From positions 19,628-83,627 of the forward strand of contig NZ_FOQG01000017.1 in NCBI RefSeq assembly GCF_900113685.1: DNA of 64,000 nt, written 5' to 3'. Below are positions 34,274 to 42,527 of the stretch, one piece after another. Origin of the DNA: Nocardioides psychrotolerans. GTDB taxonomy: Bacteria > Actinomycetota > Actinomycetes > Propionibacteriales > Nocardioidaceae. A model generated the notes under the pieces. It was not told the origin of the DNA, did no database searches, and saw nothing but the letters and a program-made list of their open reading frames with translations. The position numbers and the translations under genes were made by a program. The number at the start of each line of letters is the position of its first letter. Within the stretch, counting starts at the first letter, position 1.

Positions 34274-37200
34274 ATGAGCACGGCCAACCTGCCTCCCCCC
34301 GAAGGCGACGGCCCCCGACGGTGGCGGCGCCGTGATCGTGGCGACCCCACCGAGACCCTCGAGCAGGCCCAGGCACGCGCCGCCGAGATGACCGCGTCGG
34401 CCGCGCACGCCGCCTCGCTGCGCCACGCCGCCGAGCTGGCCGGGGCCGAGCAGGCCGCCGAACGGCTGGTGGCGGAGGAGTCCGCGGCTGTCGCGATCCT
34501 GGCCCGCGAGACCGCTGAGGCCGACGCGGCGGAGCACGCGGAGCTGGCTGCCGAGGCCTACGCCGCCCGTGAGGTCGCCGAATCGGCTGCGGCGCGTCAC
34601 GGGGCCGCACTGGCGGCGGCCGAGGAAGCGGCCGCGGCTGCCGTCGTGAGACGTCGGGAGGCCGAGGAGGCTGCCCGGCTGACCGCCGAGGCGGCCCAGC
34701 GCGCCTCCGCGGGCCGCTCGGAGGCGGAGGAGGCCGCGGCGGCGGCGCTGGTCGACCGATCGGCTGCCGAGGTGGTGGCTGCTGCTGCAACTCGGGCTGC
34801 TGCCGAGGCGGCTGAAGCACGGGTGAGTGCCGAGGAGGCTGCTGCGTCGGCCGCGCAGGCTGCTGCTGCCGCGTTGACGGAGCGGGAGCTGGCCGAGGCC
34901 GCTGCCGCCGGCTCCGCCACGGCACGCCAGGTCGCGGAGGTCCAGGCCGAGGAGCTGGCGGTCGCCGCCGCCGAGGCGCACGCCGCTCACGAGGCCGCGG
35001 AAGTTGCCGCTGCGTCGTCAGCTTCCGCACGGTCGGCGGCGGAGAGCTTCGCGGAGGACCAGGCGACCGCACGTGCGGCGGCCGAGTCGGCCGCTGAAGC
35101 GGCGCTGGCGGCTGCCGAGTCCGCACAACGTGACCGGGCCGCGGCCGAGGTGCTCGCGCACGAGGCTGCCGAGCAGGCATCCGGCGCGGCCGAGGCACGC
35201 CTGGCGGCCGAGGACGCCGGCCGCCTCCAGGCGGAAGCCGCCTCCTCAGCGACCGCCGATGCCCGTGCTGCCTCCGACATCGCTGCGGAGCAGGCGCGGC
35301 TCGCCGCGGCCGCCCACGAGGCGCGGGCACTGGCCGAGGCGGCTGCGGCCGGCTCGGCCGAGGCCAGGTCGGCCGCTGAGGCTGTTGCGGAGTCGCAGGC
35401 TGCTGCCCGTGCCACCGCCGAGTCGACCGCCGAGGCCGCGCTGACGACCGCCGAGTCCGCACAACGTGACAGAGCTGCGGCCGAGGTGCTCGCGCAGGAG
35501 GCTGCCGAGCAGGCATCCGCCGCCGCCGAGGCACGCCTGGCGGCCGAGGAGGCCGGGCGGTTGCAGGCGGAATCTGCCGCTGCTGCTGCTTCCGGCGCTG
35601 CCGCGTCGGCTGATGAGGCCGCGAACCACGCGCGGCTCGCCGCGTCGGCGCACGAGGCGCGAGCTGGGGCCGAGGCTGCTGCTGCCTCCTCTGCCGAGGC
35701 GCGATCGGCTGCTGAAACCGTTGCGGAGTCCCAGGCCACTGCGCGCGCCGCCGCAGAGTCGACTGCTGCTGGTGCGCTGGCGTCTGCCGAGTCGGCGCAA
35801 CGTGACAGGGCCGCGGCCGAGGTGCTCGCGCACGAGGCTGCCGAGCAGGCATCCGCCACGGCCGAGGCGCGCCTGGCCGCCGAGGAGGCCGGCCGGCTGC
35901 AGGCCGTCGCCGCCGAGTCGGCCGCTGCCGATGCGGTCGCCGCCGCCGAGGAAGCCGCGTCACAGGCCCGGCAGGCGGCTGCTGCCCACGAGGCCCGGGT
36001 CGCTGCCGAGGGCTCTGCCGCCGAGCAGGCGACGGCGCGCGAGGCCGCGGACCTGGCGGCGAGCGAGCACGCGGAGGGTCGTCGCGTGGCGGAGGAGACC
36101 GCGGCCGAGCAGGCCCGGCTGGCTGTTGAGGCTCACCAGGGCCGGACTGCTGCGGAGGCTTCTGCTGCTGCCGCCGCGACGTCAGCTGAAGAAGCGCTCG
36201 CGGCCCGGTTGACGGCCGAGGAGGCCGCAGGCGCGCAGGGGCTGGCCGCCGAGTCGGCCGCCGCGGCTGCCCTCGCCGCCTCCGAGGCGGCTGCGGAGCA
36301 GGCGGAGGCCGCCCGGGTCGCCCACGAGGCACGCGTCGCCGCCGAGAGCGCCGCGCAGGAGTCGTCGCGGCTGGCCAGCGCGGCCCACGAGGCACGGCAT
36401 CAGGCCGAAGCGGCCGCCGCCGAGGCCATCACCGCCCGCGGCGTCGCCGAGCAGGACGCCCTGGCGCACGCCGAGCTCGCCCTGGAAGCGGCCGCCGAGC
36501 GCGCCGCTGCCGAGGAGCGCCTGGCGACGCTCGCCGCCGCGTCACTGGAGGTCGCCACCGCCCACGAGTCCACCGTGGCCACCCTGCGCAGCCAGCTGAC
36601 CGCCGCGCTCACCGAGGCCGACAAGCAGGCGACGCTGCGCGCCCAGGCCGAGGCCGCCGCGGAGACCCGCGCGATGGAGCGGTCGGCGGTCGAGGCCGCC
36701 GTACGCCGGTCGGCCGAGCTGGTCGAGGAGACCATCGCCGAGCGGCTGGTCGCCGAGCAGCGGCTTGCTGAGGTGATGGCGGAGAGGGCCGGGCTCGAGC
36801 CTCGCTCCGCTCCCGCCGCTCCCGCCTCGACCACCCAGCCCGAGGCGCCCACCTCGACCACCGAGCCGGAGCCGGAACCGGTGGCCAGGGCCGAGGTCGC
36901 GCTCGGGCCGACGCGCTCGCTGGGGCGGGGACTGATCGCACTCCTGCTCGGATCGTGCTCGGTCGTGGCCGCGGTGCTGGTGGGGATGGCGGCGATCAAC
37001 GACGACCTGGTGTCGGCCTACGGGGTCGGGATGACCGCGCTGACGCTGGTGCTGGCGTTTGCTGCGTGGCAGGTCAGGAGCTCGCCGAGCCACGTGCGCA
37101 TCGAGGGTGGGGTGGTCGACATCAGGGCCGACGGCAGCCACCACCGCTTCGACCTGACCTCGGACGGGGTGCAGGTGAGCATGGTCGGTGAGCCCGGCCA

Positions 37201-37318
37201 GCGTGGGTGGCGCGTCGACTTCCACCGGCGCAGCCTGCCGCCGTGCTCGATCACGTCACGGATGGTCGATGCGGAGCAGTTCGTTGCTGCGGTGCGGCGG
37301 TATCGGCCCGAGCTGTAG
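34274..37318 (+). CDS. Giant Ala/Glu-rich coiled-coil protein with C-terminal membrane anchor
   Basis: This 1014-residue protein has a short Pro/Arg-rich N terminus and then about 800 residues dominated by Ala, Glu, Ser, Gln and Arg, with an almost unbroken helical coiled-coil pattern. Three near-identical 112-residue repeats lie at residues about 252-587. A Pro/Thr/Glu linker (about 850-870) is followed by two transmembrane helices (about 886-908 and 916-935) and an 80-residue C-terminal domain with PH-like beta strands (HVRIEGGVVDIRADG). No signal peptide is present, so the coiled coil is predicted to be cytoplasmic. I know no named family. A role as scaffold, polar organiser or envelope filament is possible. 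The antisense open frame is a shadow of the biased composition. Confidence 0.8.
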   Translation: MSTANLPPPEGDGPRRWRRRDRGDPTETLEQAQARAAEMTASAAHAASLRHAAELAGAEQAAERLVAEESAAVAILARETAEADAAEHAELAAEAYAAREVAESAAARHGAALAAAEEAAAAAVVRRREAEEAARLTAEAAQRASAGRSEAEEAAAAALVDRSAAEVVAAAATRAAAEAAEARVSAEEAAASAAQAAAAALTERELAEAAAAGSATARQVAEVQAEELAVAAAEAHAAHEAAEVAAASSASARSAAESFAEDQATARAAAESAAEAALAAAESAQRDRAAAEVLAHEAAEQASGAAEARLAAEDAGRLQAEAASSATADARAASDIAAEQARLAAAAHEARALAEAAAAGSAEARSAAEAVAESQAAARATAESTAEAALTTAESAQRDRAAAEVLAQEAAEQASAAAEARLAAEEAGRLQAESAAAAASGAAASADEAANHARLAASAHEARAGAEAAAASSAEARSAAETVAESQATARAAAESTAAGALASAESAQRDRAAAEVLAHEAAEQASATAEARLAAEEAGRLQAVAAESAAADAVAAAEEAASQARQAAAAHEARVAAEGSAAEQATAREAADLAASEHAEGRRVAEETAAEQARLAVEAHQGRTAAEASAAAAATSAEEALAARLTAEEAAGAQGLAAESAAAAALAASEAAAEQAEAARVAHEARVAAESAAQESSRLASAAHEARHQAEAAAAEAITARGVAEQDALAHAELALEAAAERAAAEERLATLAAASLEVATAHESTVATLRSQLTAALTEADKQATLRAQAEAAAETRAMERSAVEAAVRRSAELVEETIAERLVAEQRLAEVMAERAGLEPRSAPAAPASTTQPEAPTSTTEPEPEPVARAEVALGPTRSLGRGLIALLLGSCSVVAAVLVGMAAINDDLVSAYGVGMTALTLVLAFAAWQVRSSPSHVRIEGGVVDIRADGSHHRFDLTSDGVQVSMVGEPGQRGWRVDFHRRSLPPCSITSRMVDAEQFVAAVRRYRPEL
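35027..36034 (+). repeat. Three 336-bp (112-residue) in-frame tandem repeats
   Basis: Copies start at 35027, 35363 and 35699, each 336 bases. The conserved core in each is AESAQRDRAAAEVLA, followed by EAAEQAS, AEARLAAE and AGRLQA. The unit equals sixteen heptads, so copy number can change without breaking coiled-coil phase. The third copy diverges towards its end. Confidence 0.88.
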
Positions 37319-37345
37319 TGCCTAGAGAGACCTCATGCATGAGCG

Positions 37346-37605
37346 TCAACTCTGCGATGCCCAGCGCTCCCGCGAGCTGTCCGACACACACGTCCTGCGG
37401 AGGTTTGCCCACTCCACAGTGATGTAGAGCAGCCGACGCTCGCCATCGATGCGGCTGACGGTTCCCACCCCACTGAGCTCGCTCTCGGGTTCGATCACCT
37501 CGACTGTGGCTCCAACTGAGACGGGACCATCTGCGTCCTCGTAGCCGACGAACGTTTGGCTGCCTCGACTCGGACGTTCAAGTCAATCGTGACTCGCATA
37601 GTCAT
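37346..37605 (-). pseudogene. Small conserved-looking gene with a one-base frameshift
   Basis: Reading the minus strand from ATG 37605 gives MTMRVTIDLNVRVEAAK, which then runs to an early stop. If one G is restored in the gag-gca stretch after RVE, the frame continues GSQTFVGYEDADG, VSVGATVEVIEPESE, VGTVSRIDGERRLLYI and TVEWANLRRT, ending at the TGA at 37346. The total of 260 bases is one short of a multiple of three, which fits one deletion. An agaggaaa site precedes the ATG. It may be a decayed gene or a sequencing error in a G run. The family is not recognised. Confidence 0.55.
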
Positions 37606-37730
37606 CGTTTCCTCTTCTCTGTCCGGTCGAACTGAGCAATGAACCGCTCCGCCGTCGCGATCGTCGGCTTCTCGTCTCCGAGAGTGACACAGTGGTGCTC
37701 GGCAAGCTCGCCCGTATATCCATCCTTCAC
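37602..37730 (-). CDS. Possible 42-residue protein coupled to the frameshifted gene
   Basis: A minus-strand frame from GTG 37730 encodes 42 residues including DGYTGELAEHHCVTLGDEKP and TAERFIAQFDRTEKRKR. Its stop overlaps the ATG of the next gene (ATGA), a common coupling in this genome, and the codon use looks coding. It may be the 3' end of a longer gene whose start is broken, since the frame is closed by a stop just upstream. Unknown function. Confidence 0.4.
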   Translation of the reverse strand: MKDGYTGELAEHHCVTLGDEKPTIATAERFIAQFDRTEKRKR

Positions 37731-37799
37731 GAAAACGAATGGGTGTGGTGGTCAGGTCCCGATGCCCGCGGGTGGTTCGGCCAGTTGTCGACCGATCTC

Positions 37800-37811
37800 G
37801 TTACATGTAAC
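37800..37811. promoter_or_regulatory. 12-bp palindrome upstream of the antitoxin gene
   Basis: GTTACATGTAAC is a perfect palindrome ending 8 bases before the ATG of the antitoxin gene. It is a likely operator for autoregulation by the MazE/MazEF complex, as known for such modules. The region is AT-rich compared with its surroundings. Confidence 0.55.
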
Positions 37812-37819
37812 ATTGCCGT

Positions 37820-38041
37820 ATGGCCAGCACACGAGAGCGGGTACGCGAGCACCGAGAGCGCTTGCGCGAGCAGGGCCTGAGGCCTGTTCAGATCTGGGTG
37901 CCCGATGTACGGGCTCCAGAGTTCGTCTCGGAAGCTCACCGTCAGTCGGCTGCTATCGCGGCGAGCGAGCATGAGGCCGATGACCAGGGGTTCGTTGATG
38001 CCATTTCTGTCGATTGGGACGAGGCGGAGCCCGGCGAGTGA
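37820..38041 (+). CDS. MazE-type antitoxin (DUF3018-like)
   Basis: This 73-residue acidic-tailed protein has a basic N terminus (MASTRERVREHRERLREQGL), then RPVQIWVPDVRAPEFVSEAHRQS, typical of the DUF3018 antitoxins paired with PemK/MazF toxins. The C-terminal half is acidic (DWDEAEPGE), as expected for toxin binding. It overlaps the toxin gene by four bases (GTGA), fixing the toxin start. Confidence 0.85.
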   Translation: MASTRERVREHRERLREQGLRPVQIWVPDVRAPEFVSEAHRQSAAIAASEHEADDQGFVDAISVDWDEAEPGE

Positions 38042-38367
38042 GGCGCGGTGACATCTACATCGCTGCTGCGCGTGGTGCCTACACCGGCAAGCCGAGACCC
38101 GTGGTCATCGTCCAAGATGATCGGTTCGACGCAAACGCTTCGGTGACGGTGTGTCCGCTGACGACGAATCCAGTCGAGGCGCCACTTGTCCGGATCAGCG
38201 TGGAGCCAACCGAGACCACCGGGATCGAGAAGCCAAGTCAGATCATGGTCGACAAGGTCACGACGATGCCGCGAGCAAATGTGCGCGAGCACCTCGGTCG
38301 GCTCGCCGATGCCGATCTTGTTCGGCTCGACCGCGCGCTCGTGGTATTTCTCGGGCTTGCCGATTGA
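38038..38367 (+). CDS. MazF/PemK-type toxin
   Basis: This 109-residue endoribonuclease toxin has the N-terminal RRGDIYIAAARG, then GKPRPVVIVQDDRFD with the conserved Arg-Pro, VTVCPLTTN and KPSQIMVDKVTTMPR with the catalytic Thr region. The fold and length are normal for PemK-like mRNA interferases. It starts at GTG 38038, within the antitoxin stop. The pair sits in a patch with lower GC and a broken gene, suggesting horizontal acquisition. Confidence 0.88.
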   Translation: MRRGDIYIAAARGAYTGKPRPVVIVQDDRFDANASVTVCPLTTNPVEAPLVRISVEPTETTGIEKPSQIMVDKVTTMPRANVREHLGRLADADLVRLDRALVVFLGLAD

Positions 38368-38548
38368 GCCAGCTCGCCGGGCGGTGCCAGTGTCGTACGC
38401 GGATCCCTCACAGGGACTCGGTTCTGGCCTGCTTGTCGCAAGCCCGCGGTTGCGGTGGTGGGGACTGCGAGGGTTGTCAGGCGAGGCGAATCTCGCTGCC
38501 GAGGAGTTGGCTGGGGCGCAGGCCGAACAGGTCGTGGCAAACAGCACC

Positions 38549-39595
38549 TCAGCGACGGAGGGCGGCGCCGGTCTTGACGGCGATCACGGCGACGGCCGCG
38601 GGTGAGCGGCGCCCGACGCCGACGATGTTGAAGAAGCTGTGGATCTGGTCGGGGAAGCGCTGGAGCTCGACCTCGACGCCGGCGTCGGCGAGCTTGCGGG
38701 CATAGGCCTCGCCCTCGTCGCGGAGCGGGTCGAAGCCGGCGGTGACGACGTAGGCGGGCGCGAGGCCCGCGGGGAGGTCGGCGTGGATCGGCGACAACCG
38801 GGGGTCACGCAGGTCGTGGCCGGGCGGGACGTAGCACTCGTTGGCGAGGTCCATGAACGCCTTGGAGAGGTAGAACCCCTCCTGGAACAGCTCATAGCTG
38901 CGCGTGGGGTGCTCGGCGTCGGTCATCGGGTAGACGAGCAGCTGGAAGGCCAGCGGCAGGCCGCGGCGGGCGGCCTCGATCGCGACCCCGGCGGCGAGGT
39001 TGCCACCGGCGGAGTCACCACCCACGGCGAGCCGGTCGGGGTCGGCGCCGATCGACGCCGCGTTGGCGACGACCCACTCGAAGGCCGCCAGCGCGTCGTC
39101 GTACGCCGCGGGGAACGGGTCCTCGGGCCCCATCCGGTAGTCGACGGCCAGGACGCGGATGCCCGCGCGCTCGGCCAGGACCCGGCACGGGGCGTCGTGG
39201 GAGTCGAGGTCGCCGTACATGAAGCCGCCGCCGTGCAGGAAGAGCAGCAGCGGGCTGGTCGCCCCCGCCGAGGAGCCGGTGTAGAGGCGGCCGGGGAGGC
39301 CGGCAACGGGCAGGTCGCGCACGGCGCCGATCGGCTGGTGGCCGCCGGCGAGCGCGGAGTGGTGGAGCACCGCCTCGCGACCCTCGGGGATCGGCATCGT
39401 CTCCGCGCCGGGGAGCCGGGCGAGGCGCTGCATCGTCAGCGCCAGCTGGGTCTCGGGCGCGAGGGTCTGCCCGTCAAGGACGACCGGTTTGCCCGCCAGG
39501 CGGGCCTGGACCGGCTCCGGGAGGGCCATGGCGGCCTTGAGGACGGACGCTTCCACGAGCGTGCTGACACCGGCGAGACGCTGCTTGATACTCAC
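38549..39595 (-). CDS. Alpha/beta hydrolase (hormone-sensitive lipase family)
   Basis: This 348-residue esterase/lipase of the HSL family has the oxyanion-hole motif FLHGGGFMYGD, the nucleophile elbow GGDSAGGNLA, the catalytic Asp near AGFDPLRDEG and the catalytic His in DQIHSFFN. The GTG start at 39595 gives the family-like N terminus SIKQRLAGVSTLVEA; no strong ribosome binding site precedes it. It has no signal peptide, so it is cytoplasmic. It is divergent from ppk, with 57 bases between. The substrate is unknown. Confidence 0.85.
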   Translation of the reverse strand: MSIKQRLAGVSTLVEASVLKAAMALPEPVQARLAGKPVVLDGQTLAPETQLALTMQRLARLPGAETMPIPEGREAVLHHSALAGGHQPIGAVRDLPVAGLPGRLYTGSSAGATSPLLLFLHGGGFMYGDLDSHDAPCRVLAERAGIRVLAVDYRMGPEDPFPAAYDDALAAFEWVVANAASIGADPDRLAVGGDSAGGNLAAGVAIEAARRGLPLAFQLLVYPMTDAEHPTRSYELFQEGFYLSKAFMDLANECYVPPGHDLRDPRLSPIHADLPAGLAPAYVVTAGFDPLRDEGEAYARKLADAGVEVELQRFPDQIHSFFNIVGVGRRSPAAVAVIAVKTGAALRR

Positions 39596-39613
39596 GGGTA
39601 GCAAGGTAGCGCC

Positions 39614-39635
39614 GATCACCTCACGTTCACCCGCC
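39614..39635 (+). promoter_or_regulatory. PHO-box-like direct repeat upstream of ppk
   Basis: Two 11-base units, gatcacctcac (39614-39624) and gttcacccgcc (39625-39635), match the GTTCACC-type direct repeat known for PhoP binding in actinomycetes. The site ends 17 bases before the ppk start. The first unit has one mismatch to GTTCACC. Activation or repression by PhoP under phosphate starvation is predicted. Confidence 0.55.
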
Positions 39636-39652
39636 GGTGCCACACTGCGGGC

Positions 39653-41836
39653 ATGTCTCTCGAGATCGTGAACGAGTCCTCCGACGGCGAACCGCTGACA
39701 CTGCAGCGTCGCGCCGCTGACGGGGTGCCTGACGAGTCCTACGAGGTAGAGGCCCGCTACGTGCCCGACGAGGCGACGGTGGCCGCGATCGAAGGCTACG
39801 ACGACCGGTTCCTGGACCGCGAGCTGTCCTGGCTGCGCTTCAACCAGCGCGTGCTCGAGCTCGCGGAGGACACCTCGCTGCCCCTGCTGGAGCGGGTGCG
39901 GTTCCTCGCGATCTTCACCAGCAACCTCGACGAGTTCTTCATGGTCCGCGTCGCCGGCCTCAAGCGGCGCATCGCCGCGGGGCTCGCCGTGCGCGCCGCG
40001 TCGGGGATGCTGCCGCGCGAGGTGCTGGAGACCATCTGGCGCGTCACCGGTGAGCTGTGCCAGCGCCAGGCGCACCTCTTCCGCGACGAGATCATCCCCG
40101 AGCTGCGCGAGCACGAGATCGAGATCGTGCGCTGGGACGAGCTCGACCGCGAGGAGCAGAAGGCCGCCAAGCGGCTCTTCCGTGACCGGATCTTCCCGGT
40201 GCTCACCCCGCTGGCCGTCGACCCGGCGCACCCGTTCCCCTACATCTCGGGGCTCTCGCTCAACCTCGCGGTGCTGATCCGCAACCCCAAGACCGACAAG
40301 GAGCACTTCGCCCGCGTCAAGGTGCCGCCGATCTTCGACCGGTTCGTGCCGCTGGGCAACGCCCGCTTCGTGCCGCTCGAGGACGTCATCGGCGCTCACC
40401 TCAAGCGGCTCTTCCCGGGCATGGACGTGCTCGAGGTCCACACCTTCCGGGTCACCCGCAACGAGGACCTCGAGGTCGAGGAGGACGACGCGGAGAACCT
40501 GCTCGCCGCCCTCGAGAAGGAGCTCCTGCGACGCCGCTTCGGCCCGCCGGTGCGCCTCGAGGTCGAGGAGTCGATCTCCTCCTCGGTGCTCGACCTGCTG
40601 ATCTCCGAGCTCGACGTGACCGCCCAGGAGGTCTACCGGCTGCCCGGCCCGCTCGACCTGCGTGGGCTGCACGGGATCGCGGACCTCTCGCACGAGGAGC
40701 TGAAGTACCCCGCGTTCGTCCCCACGACGCACCCGCTCCTGGCCGAGGTCGAGTCCGCGGCACCCGTCGACGTGTTCAAGGCGACCCGTCGCCACGACGT
40801 GCTGCTGCACCACCCCTACGACTCCTTCGCCACCTCGGTGCAGCGCTTCATCGAGCAGGCGGCCGCCGACCCGCACGTGCTGGCGATCAAGCAGACGCTC
40901 TACCGCACCTCGGGTGACTCCCCGATCATCGACGCCCTCGTCGACGCCGCCGAGGCCGGCAAGCAGGTGCTGGTGATCGTCGAGATCAAGGCCCGCTTCG
41001 ACGAGCAGGCCAACATCCGCTGGGCGCGCAAGCTCGAGCAGGCCGGCTGCCACGTCGTCTACGGCCTGGTCGGTCTCAAGACCCACTGCAAGCTCGCGCT
41101 GGTGGTGCGCGACGAGCCCGATGGGATCCGCCGCTACACCCACATCGGCACCGGCAACTACAACCCGAAGACCTCGCGGCTCTATGAGGACCTCGGCCTC
41201 ATCACCACCAACGAGCGCATCGGCGAGGACGTCGCCCACCTCTTCAACAACCTGTCCGGCTGGTCACGCAACGCGTCGTACGACGAGCTGCTGGTCGCGC
41301 CCGACAACGTGCGCAGCGGGCTGGTCGACCAGATCCACGACGAGATCCAGGACCACCGCGACGGCAAACCCGCGCGGATCCGGATCAAGGCCAACTCGGT
41401 CGTCGACGAGGCCGTCATCGACGCGCTCTACCTCGCCTCGCAGGAGGGGGTGCCGGTGCAGCTGCTGGTGCGCGGCATCTGCGCGCTGCGCCCCGGCGTA
41501 CCCGGCCTGTCGGAGAACATCGAGGTCCGCTCGATCCTGGGCCGCTTCCTCGAGCACAGCCGGGTCTTCGTCTTCGAGAACGCCGGCGACCCGGTCGCCT
41601 GGATCGGCTCGGCCGACATGATGCACCGCAACCTCGACCGGCGCATCGAGGTGCTGGTGCGGGTGCCCGGCGAGGAGAGCGTGCGGTCGATCGCGCACCT
41701 GCTCGACGTCGCGTTCGCGCCGACCACCAGCGCGTGGGTGCTCCAGAGCGACGGCACCTGGGTGCTCAACGACGGTGACGTCCATCTCCAGGAGAGCCTG
41801 ATCGAGGGTCAGCGGAAGCGGCGTACGACGGGCTGA
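39653..41836 (+). CDS. ppk: Polyphosphate kinase 1
   Basis: This 727-residue enzyme makes polyphosphate from ATP and works reversibly. It has the N-terminal [19 protein letters not shown], the ATP-binding and head domains, [25 protein letters not shown], the autophosphorylated His in [20 protein letters not shown], and the second catalytic His in [12 protein letters not shown]. Length and domains are those of PPK1. It is next to the phosphate transporter genes, and an upstream PHO-like site suggests control by phosphate supply. In M. tuberculosis ppk1 is adjacent to mutT1, which also lies in this window. Confidence 0.95.
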   Translation: MSLEIVNESSDGEPLTLQRRAADGVPDESYEVEARYVPDEATVAAIEGYDDRFLDRELSWLRFNQRVLELAEDTSLPLLERVRFLAIFTSNLDEFFMVRVAGLKRRIAAGLAVRAASGMLPREVLETIWRVTGELCQRQAHLFRDEIIPELREHEIEIVRWDELDREEQKAAKRLFRDRIFPVLTPLAVDPAHPFPYISGLSLNLAVLIRNPKTDKEHFARVKVPPIFDRFVPLGNARFVPLEDVIGAHLKRLFPGMDVLEVHTFRVTRNEDLEVEEDDAENLLAALEKELLRRRFGPPVRLEVEESISSSVLDLLISELDVTAQEVYRLPGPLDLRGLHGIADLSHEELKYPAFVPTTHPLLAEVESAAPVDVFKATRRHDVLLHHPYDSFATSVQRFIEQAAADPHVLAIKQTLYRTSGDSPIIDALVDAAEAGKQVLVIVEIKARFDEQANIRWARKLEQAGCHVVYGLVGLKTHCKLALVVRDEPDGIRRYTHIGTGNYNPKTSRLYEDLGLITTNERIGEDVAHLFNNLSGWSRNASYDELLVAPDNVRSGLVDQIHDEIQDHRDGKPARIRIKANSVVDEAVIDALYLASQEGVPVQLLVRGICALRPGVPGLSENIEVRSILGRFLEHSRVFVFENAGDPVAWIGSADMMHRNLDRRIEVLVRVPGEESVRSIAHLLDVAFAPTTSAWVLQSDGTWVLNDGDVHLQESLIEGQRKRRTTG

Positions 41837-41903
41837 GTTGCCGCGGCGAACGGGCCACCCCCTAGCATGATGCCGTTCGTCTCTGCCTCACCAGGAGTTC
41901 TCC

Positions 41904-42521
41904 GTGGGTTTGCGATTCCGCCCAGTCGATGCCACTTTCTATGACCTCTTCACCCAGTCGGCCAACCACCTGGTCCGCGGTGCCGAGCTGCTCGCGCAGA
42001 TGCTCAGCGAGGGCGCCGACCACGCCGCTGTCGCGACCGAGATGCGCGAGGCCGAGCACGCCGCCGACGAGACGACGCACGAGATCGTCCGTCGCGTGAA
42101 CTCGACCTTCATCACGCCGTTCGACCGCGAGGACATCTATTCCCTCGCCTCCGGCCTCGACGACGTCATGGACAGGATGGACGAGGTCGTCGACATGATC
42201 CTGCTCTACGAGGTGCAGGTCCTCCCGACCGAGCTGTCCGACCAGGTCGAGGTGCTGCAGCGCTGCGCCGAGCTGACCGCGGCCTCGATGCCCAACCTGC
42301 GCTCGATGAAGTCGCTCGAGGAGTTCTGGATCGAGATCAACCGGCTCGAGAACGCCGGCGACAAGAACCACCGTCGGATCCTGGCCAACCTCTTCTCCGG
42401 TGAGCACAAGACCATCGAGGTCCTCAAGCTGAAAGACATCGTGGAGGGCCTGGAGAACTCGATCGACGCCTTCGAGAAGGTCGCCACCATCGTGGAGCAG
42501 ATCGCCGTCAAGGAGTCCTGA
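41904..42521 (+). CDS. DUF47/PhoU-like phosphate transport regulator
   Basis: This 205-residue all-helical protein of the DUF47 (PhoU-like) family typically accompanies the low-affinity phosphate transporter Pit. LRFRPVDATFYDLFTQSANHL and the acidic motifs EAEHAADETTHEI and DREDIYSLASGLDDVMD are typical. It starts at GTG 41904, with aggag upstream, and is followed after 6 bases by the transporter gene. It probably regulates or assembles the carrier at the membrane. Confidence 0.92.
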   Translation: MGLRFRPVDATFYDLFTQSANHLVRGAELLAQMLSEGADHAAVATEMREAEHAADETTHEIVRRVNSTFITPFDREDIYSLASGLDDVMDRMDEVVDMILLYEVQVLPTELSDQVEVLQRCAELTAASMPNLRSMKSLEEFWIEINRLENAGDKNHRRILANLFSGEHKTIEVLKLKDIVEGLENSIDAFEKVATIVEQIAVKES

Positions 42522-42527
42522 GCGGCC

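Noticed and set aside
34260..36395. Long antisense open frame (over 700 codons) opposite the coiled-coil gene
   Set aside because: Pro/Arg/Gln-rich low-complexity translation that mirrors the Ala/Glu codon bias of the sense gene; no motif.
37692..37880. Plus-strand frame over the toxin-antitoxin promoter region
   Set aside because: It overlaps the palindrome and antitoxin start out of frame; the minus-strand reading fits better with coupling and a ribosome site.
39596..41239. N-terminal extension of the alpha/beta hydrolase over ppk
   Set aside because: The extension is antisense to ppk and has no protein-like pattern; the family-like start is GTG 39595.
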